A stretch of 36,007 nucleotides of DNA from Candidatus Kuenenia stuttgartensis (GTDB lineage: Bacteria; Planctomycetota; Planctomycetia; Pirellulales; UBA1268). A program made the translations under genes and the position numbers. Shown here piece after piece: positions 28,378 through 36,007 of this stretch. Below the pieces are notes generated by a model. It ran no database searches, was not told where the DNA came from, and saw nothing but the letters and a program-made list of their open reading frames with translations. Each line of letters opens with the position of its first letter. The first letter of the stretch is position 1. The DNA lies in contig CAMCQY010000025.1 of NCBI GenBank assembly GCA_945877135.1, forward strand, positions 1-36,007, in the 5' to 3' direction.

Positions 28378-31300
28378 GCACCCGCCATCGGGATGTCGAG
28401 GCCCGTGCGGCTGGCGAACTGCGTCCGCGACAGGAACCGCGGCTCGAGGTTGAACGTGAAGCCGACGTTGTTGCGGCTGTAGTCGACGTTGAAGCCAAAC
28501 GTCATCAGGAACGATTCGCCGATCCGCACGAGCTGGAAATTCTGCCCGATGTTCATCCCCTTGAGATTGAGCGCCGTGCCGAAGGAGCTCGCCCACTTGG
28601 GGCTCATACGGTAGGTGTAGGAGCCGGTGAGCACGCTGGCATCGATCGGGCCGCCGAATTCATTGAAACCTATATAGAAGCTGCCGCGGGGCGTGCGGTT
28701 GAGCAGCGCACCAAAGGTGTAGAGCTGCTGGCCCCCGGTGAAGAAGTCCACGTCGGCGGTCGAGAGCAGCGTGGTGCGGTCGCCCACGTGCCAGCGGAAG
28801 TCATACTGCCAGAGGCCGAGCGTCTGGCCGAAGTTCTGACTCGTCGTCGGGAAGAGTTCGCCGTCCACGTCGAAGACGATCCAGTCGATAATCCGGCGGT
28901 TGCCCATCGGGCCGCGCTTCGTCTGCCACCTCTGCCGTGCCCCGAGCCGGAAGGCAGTCAGGTCGTTGGCGATCTCCGTCGGACCGGTCACCCAGCCGCC
29001 CATGCCGCGGCGGACGGCGTAGGTCCGCGGGTCGTATTTATTGCTCGGGCCAAAGACAAACGGCGATCCCAGCGGCGTAGCCTGCCCCGGAATGGCGCCG
29101 TAATCCCAGTAGGGAATGTTGCGGCGGTATTGGTTGATCGTGTCGTCATCGATCTGATCGTAGAGCGGAAATTGCGTGATGCTCTGCGTGCTGTTGGCGT
29201 AGGAGAACTCCGCCTCCCAGACCACCTTGTGGGCGAGGCCGTGCACATTCCAGAGCTGGCTCTCCACCGAATCGTCCGACGTCCACATCGGCAGCGTCGA
29301 GCGGACGCCGACCTGCCCGTAGGCCCGGTCGATCGGCGACTGGGTGATGTCCTGACCCCAGTGGGCCAGTTCGCCGAGGGCGTAAGGAACGATCTTCACC
29401 ACGCCCGCCTGGAAGGGCAGGTCGATCTCCTGCCGCGTCGCCAGCCGCTCGCCGATGACGTTGTTTTCGTAGGGAAGCGTTGTCCAGATGCTCGACCCCT
29501 GCCCCGCCGTGGGCGTCTGCGGCAGGTTCTGTCGCACGTACGACACGCCTGAGTGCTGATACCACGTCAGCGAGTCCTGCAGGAGGGGCTGCCCCAGCCA
29601 GTAGTGGTCGAGCCGCGGCCACCACTCGCTCTGGGTGAAGAACGGATTGACGCGGACGCTTGTCAGCAGCCGCAGCTCACGGTTCTCGATCGGCCTGCGC
29701 AGGTCGAGCCAGGTCCGCTGTTCATAGCCTTCCTCCCACTCCGCCTCGTAGTATTCCTCGAGGAAGTTCATGTCACTGATCCAGCCGGCCGTGCCGCGAG
29801 CCTGCCAGCCGCCGAAGAAGCTCTCCGTACTGCCGCCGATATCTTGCCGGTGCCGCCAGAACGAACGGCCGCGGAAGGTGCGGTTGGGATAGCCCGGATA
29901 GGTGAAGTCGCGTCGATAGAGACCGAGATTATCCTGACCCACGTCGCCGATGAACCAAGCGTCGAGGTCGCCGCTGGCGGGTCCGCCGAAGCCTAAGAAG
30001 TCGGGCCGGTTGTAGAGCAGCGACGTGCCGCCGCCAGGGCCGCGGAGACTCAGGTAGTCAACGTCGAAGTCCCAGTCGACGCCGTCTGGCGGCCGCCGCC
30101 AGCCAAACACCTGGAAGGCATCCCAACTGGTGAGCAGCTGCGTGCCAAAGATGCGGTCGTTCTTGATCTGCGCATTATTGATATAGAAGGTCGGCTTCTT
30201 CGCATTGGTTGCCAGCACTGGCCACCAGAGCACCGGCACGCCGCCGAGCGTGAGCGTGTTGCCACGGCTCGTGATGAACTGCTGGTGCTCGACGGCAGGC
30301 TCACCGGTGACGGGATCGATCGCCCGCTGGCCGCCGGGTCCTGCCAACGGCACCTGTTCGTCGGTGAACTCGAGTTCGCGGGAGCGGAACTCCCAACTCG
30401 GCACGCCCAGTCGGCTCGAGGTGAGGCCCGTCTGCTGGGCGACGAAGCGGCTGCGGTCCACCTGGCGAAGCACGTCGGCCCGCAGCCGCACCACGCCGGA
30501 ATAGTTGTCAACCGGCGTGAGCACGGTTGCGCCGGTGATCACGCCGCTGGACCGCGGCACGTCGTAGAACATGCTCACCGCCTCGACGACCCGCTGCCCC
30601 TGCCGGAAGACGACGTTGCCCTCCATGTAGAGTTCGAGCGGCACATCGCCGGCCTGGGCGGCGTTGCCTTCGAGGTCAGGCTGCGACTGACCGCGGGTCC
30701 AGATCACGAGCCGGTCGGCGGAGATGTCGAGCGGGCCGGCCGGATCGACGCCGTCCACGACGAGGTTCACGCCCGAGGTGATCACCGCCACCCACTCGTT
30801 GCCCGCAGGACTGGGAAACCAGCGGATGTTGAGCGGCACGCTCGACCGCGGGAATGCCCGCAGCCGACGGGCGGTCGTGGCGGTGTTCACCTGCGGCACC
30901 GGCGCCGCACCAAATTCGCTGAACTGGGCCCGCTGGATCGGCTCCTCGGTCGCGGCATCGGCGTCGGCGTTGTAGGCGACCGGCACGACGCGGTCGGCGG
31001 GCGCATCGTAGATCGGCGGCATGCCCGCGTTGGGCACGACGCTGGCAAACTCGAGTGTCGGGTCGCGATGCATCCAGAAGCGGCCCGTCCAACGCGGACC
31101 GCGGACGGTCGTAGCGGCGGCATCGGCGCCGGCGGCTCCCGAACGCACAGAGACATTCCCCGCCATACGGACAAGCATGCTGCGGACGGCCGGCGGCGGC
31201 ATCTCTTCCCCGTCCACCGCATCGCCGTCGATCGATGGCGCCGGCTCCTGTTCGATCCAGACCACCGCCTCGTGGGCCACGGCCTCGGTCGTTCCCTGCG

Positions 31301-31634
31301 TGATCCGCACGCCGCCAGTGAGATGCCAGACGTCGTACGAGCCTTCCGTCCACCGCGCGGCCTGCGTGGCGTTGACCGTGACGTTCTCGCGCGGATCGGC
31401 CGACGGCACCTCGATCCTTCCCGCCTCGGCGATGGCCGCGGCCAGCCCGCGGGCAGGCAGCGAGGCAAGCGCGCCTGCGGTGGCCGTCTCCTTGAGCGGT
31501 TGCGCGTTGAGCGGTTGCGCGTTGAGCGGTTGCGCGTTGAGCGGCTGCACGGCAGCGGGAGGCTGCGCCGCAGCCGACCGTGTGCCCATCATCGTCACAA
31601 CGGCCGTCAGCAGGCATGTCACCAGCACCCGCAC
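28362..31634 (-). CDS. lptD: LPS-assembly protein LptD / OstA-like outer-membrane protein
   Basis: OstA-like N-terminal part (DISADRLVIWTRG, YMEGNVVFRQGQRVVEAVSMFYDV), then a long beta-barrel-like C-terminus. Best start guess is GTG 31634 (VRVLVTCLLTAVVTMMGTRSAAAQ signal peptide); the ORF call to 32330 includes non-coding upstream sequence. Confidence 0.8.
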   Translation of the reverse strand: MRVLVTCLLTAVVTMMGTRSAAAQPPAAVQPLNAQPLNAQPLNAQPLKETATAGALASLPARGLAAAIAEAGRIEVPSADPRENVTVNATQAARWTEGSYDVWHLTGGVRITQGTTEAVAHEAVVWIEQEPAPSIDGDAVDGEEMPPPAVRSMLVRMAGNVSVRSGAAGADAAATTVRGPRWTGRFWMHRDPTLEFASVVPNAGMPPIYDAPADRVVPVAYNADADAATEEPIQRAQFSEFGAAPVPQVNTATTARRLRAFPRSSVPLNIRWFPSPAGNEWVAVITSGVNLVVDGVDPAGPLDISADRLVIWTRGQSQPDLEGNAAQAGDVPLELYMEGNVVFRQGQRVVEAVSMFYDVPRSSGVITGATVLTPVDNYSGVVRLRADVLRQVDRSRFVAQQTGLTSSRLGVPSWEFRSRELEFTDEQVPLAGPGGQRAIDPVTGEPAVEHQQFITSRGNTLTLGGVPVLWWPVLATNAKKPTFYINNAQIKNDRIFGTQLLTSWDAFQVFGWRRPPDGVDWDFDVDYLSLRGPGGGTSLLYNRPDFLGFGGPASGDLDAWFIGDVGQDNLGLYRRDFTYPGYPNRTFRGRSFWRHRQDIGGSTESFFGGWQARGTAGWISDMNFLEEYYEAEWEEGYEQRTWLDLRRPIENRELRLLTSVRVNPFFTQSEWWPRLDHYWLGQPLLQDSLTWYQHSGVSYVRQNLPQTPTAGQGSSIWTTLPYENNVIGERLATRQEIDLPFQAGVVKIVPYALGELAHWGQDITQSPIDRAYGQVGVRSTLPMWTSDDSVESQLWNVHGLAHKVVWEAEFSYANSTQSITQFPLYDQIDDDTINQYRRNIPYWDYGAIPGQATPLGSPFVFGPSNKYDPRTYAVRRGMGGWVTGPTEIANDLTAFRLGARQRWQTKRGPMGNRRIIDWIVFDVDGELFPTTSQNFGQTLGLWQYDFRWHVGDRTTLLSTADVDFFTGGQQLYTFGALLNRTPRGSFYIGFNEFGGPIDASVLTGSYTYRMSPKWASSFGTALNLKGMNIGQNFQLVRIGESFLMTFGFNVDYSRNNVGFTFNLEPRFLSRTQFASRTGLDIPMAGAYGLE
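31492..31551 (-). repeat. 15-bp tandem repeat, 4 copies, encoding PLNAQ
   Basis: ttgagcggttgcgcg x3 plus ttgagcggctgcacg; translates to QPLNAQPLNAQPLNAQPLK just after the LptD signal peptide. Confidence 0.95.
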
Positions 31635-32181
31635 CGCATCGAATCGCAGGCGCGCGGAGCCTCGGCGCGACGGAGCGTGAGTCCGATATCGCGAGGGCGC
31701 AGCGGTGGCGTGGTCGAGCGGAAAAAACACGCGTGCAGGGGAGTCTCTGGAGGGCGGAACTGGGCCGATCTTGAAATGCGCGGGACTATAGGAGTGCCTG
31801 CGCCGACGGGTCAAGGCGTTGCCGCCGCCGCTCAGACTCCGCAAGTCGTGGCTGCAAACGGGGTTACCGACGTGCGTGGGGCATCCCAAACGAGAATGCA
31901 GGCCTGTGCCTGCCGGGCCGTTCCGCAACGCCCTGCCCCCACAGGCCGCGCAGGCTGGGCTATCCGGAGAGCGACCACTCTGGCAACCCAGGCAACCTTC
32001 GGGCTCACGCCGTCTGCCCAGCCCGCTTCTCCCCGCCGCGGTACCATACTTCTCCGGACTGCGTGGACCGTGCTTTGCCCGCGGCTCTGGCGGGTTGCCC
32101 ACGCCGCCCTCGCCCCGCCCCATCGCTCGCCCTCCCCGTCCTTCAGCCTCCTCTTCCATCCTCACGCGAGTCGTTCGATCC

Positions 32182-34548
32182 ATGCCTGCGATTGAGCATC
32201 GTGTCGCACGCTGGCTGATCCGCCACCGGAATCTGCTCGCCGTTGTCGCGGTCGTGGCCACGATCCTGTCGGTCGCCCAATCGCGACGGCTCGAGTTCTC
32301 AAGGTCGATCGACACGATGTTCGACCGCACCGATCCGGCGCTCGTGCCCTACCGTAGGATGATCCGCGCGTTTGGTTCGAGCGAAGTGGTGCTGGCGGCC
32401 TACGACGACCCAGACCTCTTCTCCCCTCCGGGCATCGAACGGTTGCGGACGCTCACAGACACGCTCGCCGCGGTTCCTGGCATCGCCTCGGCCACGAGCC
32501 TCGCCGACACGCCGCTGGGAAATCGCATCATCGAGACCGACACGAGCCCGACTGCACGGCGCCTCGTTGAACTGTTGGAAGGGTATGCCGTCGGCACCGA
32601 CCACCGCACCGCCGCGGTCGTCTGCATGCTGGAGACTCCGGCTGCAGCGTCTGACGCAGCAACCACCAAAGCGTCTTCACAGCCGCAGTCGGACTTCCGC
32701 GCCGATGCGATCGATCGGCTCCGCGCTGTCATGGACGACCGACCCGCAGGCACTGTCGCGGGGGAGCCGGTGATGCTCCGCGACGGGTTCGCCATGCTCA
32801 AGCGTGACGGGAACCTGCTGGGAACGGCCAGCGCGGTCCTGGCCGGCGCGGTCCTGCTCGTCTCATTTCGCAGCGTTCGCTGGCTGGTCGTGCCGCTGGC
32901 GGTGGTGCTCCTGGCACTCTGGAGCACGCGGGGTGTGCTGGCCGTGATCGGCCTCAAGCTGACGATGGTCTCGACCATGCTTTCGGCAATGGTCACGGTA
33001 GTGGCGATCGCCACCGTCGTGCACGTGATCGTGGAGTTTCGGCGGCAGCGGGAGGAAGGGCTGTCCCCGGCCACGGCCCTCGAACGCACGATCTCGATCC
33101 TGTTCTGGCCGATGGTCGGCTCGATCGTCACCGACGTGATCGGCTTCGGATCACTCATCGCCAGCAGCGTCGGGCCGGTCCACGACTTCGGCATCATGAC
33201 GAGCGTGGGCGCGGTGATGGTGCTCGTCGCCGCGGCGCTCGTCGTGCCATTTCTGGCGCTCTGGGGACGATTCGACGCCGATCCGAAGCGGGCCTGGGGC
33301 GAGGGCGTGCTCGAACTCGGACTCGACGGGCTCGTGCAGCGGATCGTGCACCAGCCGGGTCCGATCCTGCTCGGGTCAACGCTGCTGGTGGCCGCGGCCA
33401 TGGCAGGTATGGCCTGGCTCCAAGTGGAGACCGATTTCACCCGCAACTTCCGCCGGTCGAGCCCCGTTGTTGCCTCCTACGACATGATCGAGTCACGCCT
33501 GGGAGGAGCCGGCGTGTGGGACGTGCTCCTGCCCGCAGGGAAGGCGATCGATGGCAAGGTGCTCGGCGACATGGCCCGGCTTGAACACCGGCTGCGGACC
33601 GAGGTCACGATTCCAGATGACGAGGGCCGACCGGTGCCCGCGCTGACCAAGGTGATAGGGTTGACCGACGTCATGGCGGCGGTGTCGCCGATTTCACTTG
33701 AGCGATTGCAGAGCACCCAGCTGGGCAGTTGGCTCGTGGCCGGCGCGATCGAGGTGATTCAGAAGCAGGTGCCACAGTTGAGCCGTACGTTCATCGGCCG
33801 CGATCCCGAAGACGGCTCCACCTGGCTGCGGGTGATGCTGCGAGCCCACGAACGACAGCCGGCGCCGCAGAAACGCGCCATCATCGATCAGGTCAACCGA
33901 ATCGTGGCTGAGGAATTTCCGGCCCGGGATGGTCGGCCGGCCGGGGCGGTGACGGGCTTCTTCGTGCTTCTGGCACAGCTCGTGGACAGGATGCTCTCCG
34001 ATCAGTGGCTCACGTTCCTGCTGGCCGCGGTGGGGATCTTTCTGTTTCTGGCGGTCAGCTTTCGCAGCATGCTGGTGGCGACGGTGGCGCTGGTGCCCAA
34101 TGCCCTGCCGATCTTCGTGGTGCTCGGACTGCTTGGCTGGGCCGGCGAGCGAATCAACATGGGCACGGCGATGATTGCGGCGGTGTCGATGGGGCTCTCG
34201 GTGGACAGTTCGATCCACTACCTCGCGGCCTTCCGTCGGAGGCTCGCATCGGGGGAGCCGATCGCCGCCGCACTCACCACTGCCCACCAGACCGCGGGCC
34301 GGGCGATGATCTTTTCGACGCTTGCACTCGTGATCGGTTTTCTCGCGCTTACGACCAGTGGGTTCATCCCCACCGTATCGTTCGGCGCACTCTCCAGCCT
34401 CACACTCACGGGCGGCCTTCTGGGTAACCTCGTCGTACTCCCCGTGCTGCTCTCCCTCCTGGGCCCTTGGCTCGGGCAGGGATGTCGTACCGCTGAAAAC
34501 ACGCTACATTCGTCGCTTCAACCCACAGACGCCAGGAGTGGCCCATGA
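32182..34548 (+). CDS. RND/MMPL superfamily exporter
   Basis: Two sets of multi-TM segments separated by large loops; VTVVAIATVVHVIVEFRRQREEGLSPATALERT and AVSMGLSVDSSIHYLAAFRRRL. Start ATG 32182 (MPAIEHRVARWLIRHRN) rather than ORF-track 31819. Confidence 0.88.
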   Translation: MPAIEHRVARWLIRHRNLLAVVAVVATILSVAQSRRLEFSRSIDTMFDRTDPALVPYRRMIRAFGSSEVVLAAYDDPDLFSPPGIERLRTLTDTLAAVPGIASATSLADTPLGNRIIETDTSPTARRLVELLEGYAVGTDHRTAAVVCMLETPAAASDAATTKASSQPQSDFRADAIDRLRAVMDDRPAGTVAGEPVMLRDGFAMLKRDGNLLGTASAVLAGAVLLVSFRSVRWLVVPLAVVLLALWSTRGVLAVIGLKLTMVSTMLSAMVTVVAIATVVHVIVEFRRQREEGLSPATALERTISILFWPMVGSIVTDVIGFGSLIASSVGPVHDFGIMTSVGAVMVLVAAALVVPFLALWGRFDADPKRAWGEGVLELGLDGLVQRIVHQPGPILLGSTLLVAAAMAGMAWLQVETDFTRNFRRSSPVVASYDMIESRLGGAGVWDVLLPAGKAIDGKVLGDMARLEHRLRTEVTIPDDEGRPVPALTKVIGLTDVMAAVSPISLERLQSTQLGSWLVAGAIEVIQKQVPQLSRTFIGRDPEDGSTWLRVMLRAHERQPAPQKRAIIDQVNRIVAEEFPARDGRPAGAVTGFFVLLAQLVDRMLSDQWLTFLLAAVGIFLFLAVSFRSMLVATVALVPNALPIFVVLGLLGWAGERINMGTAMIAAVSMGLSVDSSIHYLAAFRRRLASGEPIAAALTTAHQTAGRAMIFSTLALVIGFLALTTSGFIPTVSFGALSSLTLTGGLLGNLVVLPVLLSLLGPWLGQGCRTAENTLHSSLQPTDARSGP

Positions 34549-36007
34549 CCAACGAATTTTCCCACCTCCGTACCGGCGGCGCTGCCGGTGGCATCGTCGC
34601 CGATCCAACCGCGAGGCCCGAAGCGATCGAGGCCGACGCCGTCGTGACGTTTCTCACCGAGGGGGGCATCGGGTCCGGCACCGTCGCCGAGATCGATCGG
34701 GCGACCGGTGGACTTCTCTCGAGGCTGGCCGCCGCCGGGGAAATCACTGGCAAGCGGTATGAGTGCGTGCCTATCCTCGCGGCTCCCGGCCTCAAGGCCG
34801 GTCAACTCGTGGTGGTGGGGCTCGGCAAACGCGAGGATCTTGACGCTGGCGTGCTCTACCGCGCGGCGGCGACGGCCTCGAAGCATCTCGCCGGCCGTCC
34901 CCGCGCGAAGGTCGTATTTGTTGCCGACGGCTCCTGGTCGACCCGGCAGACGGAGCAAGCCGTGGCGGGTGCGGCCGTCGGCATGGTTGGGCAGGATCTC
35001 TACCGGGCCGAAAAGAAACGCACGCGGTTCGGCAGCACCGTCTGGCTGGTGGCGGCTCCCGAGGCCGTCGCCCACGGTGTGGTGATCAGCGAGGGGGTGA
35101 ATCTGGCACGGCGGCTGGTCAACATGCCGGCTGATGATCTCTACCCGCAGACCTTTTCCGAGGAGGCGGCGGCCGTGGCCGGCCGCACCGGGATGGAGAT
35201 CGAGATCTGGGACGAGGAGCAGCTGGCGAGGGAACGCTGCCACGCGATCCTGGCGGTCGGCCGGGGCTCGAGCCGTGCGCCGAGGCTGGTCATCCTCCGC
35301 TACCGCGGACCAGGGGCTCACAACGGCCAGCCCGACATCGCGCTTGTCGGCAAGGGCGTGACCTTCGATTCTGGTGGTCTCTCGCTCAAGCCCTCCGATT
35401 CGATGCTCGGCATGAAGTGCGACATGTCCGGAGGGGCCGCCATGCTGGCTGCGGCCGCCACGATCGCCGCGCTCAAGCTGCCGGTGAATCTCTTGGTCGC
35501 GATCGGCCTCGTGGAAAACATGACCGGCCCGGCGGCCTACAAACTCGGCGACGTGATCACGGCGAGAAGCGGCACCACGATCGAGATTCACAACACCGAC
35601 GCCGAGGGACGCGTCGTGCTGGCCGACGTGCTCGACGTGGTCCGCGGCTATAAGCCGAAGCGGATCATCGACGCCGCCACGCTCACGGGGGCCTGTATGG
35701 TGGCGCTTGGCCATGATGTCGCCGGTCTCTTCACCAACGATCAGCCCTGCTGCGACGATCTCGCCCGGGCGGCCCGCGCCGTTGGCGAGCCCGTCTGGCA
35801 GCTGCCGATGTATGCCGACTACGACGACCAGATCCGAAGCGACGTGGCCGACATCAAGAACGTCGGCGATGGCCGCTGGGGTGGCGCCATCACGGCGGCG
35901 AAGTTCCTCGAGCGGTTTGTGGGCGGTATTCCCTGGACCCACGTTGACATCGCCGGCCCGGCATTCGCCGAGAAGCCCCGCCCGTGGATCGACGGCGGCG
36001 GCACAGG
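34545..36007 (+). CDS. pepA: Leucyl aminopeptidase (M17 family), 3' end beyond window
   Basis: ATG at 34545 overlaps the RND stop (ATGA). Hand translation gives MTNEFSHLRTGG...LVGKGVTFDSGGLSLKPSDSMLGMKCDMSGGAAML...NTDAEGRVVLADVLD..., open to the window edge. Absent from the ORF track because no stop is present. Confidence 0.95.
   Translation, partial: MTNEFSHLRTGGAAGGIVADPTARPEAIEADAVVTFLTEGGIGSGTVAEIDRATGGLLSRLAAAGEITGKRYECVPILAAPGLKAGQLVVVGLGKREDLDAGVLYRAAATASKHLAGRPRAKVVFVADGSWSTRQTEQAVAGAAVGMVGQDLYRAEKKRTRFGSTVWLVAAPEAVAHGVVISEGVNLARRLVNMPADDLYPQTFSEEAAAVAGRTGMEIEIWDEEQLARERCHAILAVGRGSSRAPRLVILRYRGPGAHNGQPDIALVGKGVTFDSGGLSLKPSDSMLGMKCDMSGGAAMLAAAATIAALKLPVNLLVAIGLVENMTGPAAYKLGDVITARSGTTIEIHNTDAEGRVVLADVLDVVRGYKPKRIIDAATLTGACMVALGHDVAGLFTNDQPCCDDLARAARAVGEPVWQLPMYADYDDQIRSDVADIKNVGDGRWGGAITAAKFLERFVGGIPWTHVDIAGPAFAEKPRPWIDGGGT

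Noticed and set aside
31635-32330. Upstream extension of the lptD ORF (MRSNIVSIDLENSSRRDW...) as genuine coding
   Set aside because: Overlaps the RND start region antisense; a signal peptide begins only at ~31634, so the extension is probably divergent promoter DNA.

Overview
High-GC bacterial chromosomal window. Taxonomic inference from protein types (LptD/LptF-like proteins, a DUF1559-like H-X9-DG tail, a DUF1570-like protein): probably a planctomycete. Gene order: recQ (5' truncated); a complete branched-chain amino-acid-type ABC transporter operon on the minus strand (livK-livH-livM-livG-livF); rlmKL; carB; ahpD-like; DUF971; a PaaK-like ligase; a PEGA lipoprotein; a PP2C phosphatase; an LptF/G permease; a sugar isomerase/epimerase; a DUF1570-like metallopeptidase; transketolase; an ECF sigma / anti-sigma-like pair; an NCS2-like permease; lptD; an RND exporter; and a leucyl aminopeptidase that runs off the 3' end and is missing from the ORF track. 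Most of this is housekeeping. The most interesting signal is a three-copy dispersed intergenic repeat (7516-7646, 15981-16111, 24539-24695). It folds on paper into a three-way-junction structure with compensatory base-pair changes, and every non-Watson-Crick position I found is G.U on one strand only, which suggests a structured RNA family. Second is a LivG ATPase with a ~180-aa two-TM insertion next to its Q-loop. Other points are in-frame repeat expansions in RlmKL and LptD, a repeat-like interdomain linker in RlmKL, and an anti-sigma/pseudopilin-like fusion. All folding was done by eye and no searches were run.
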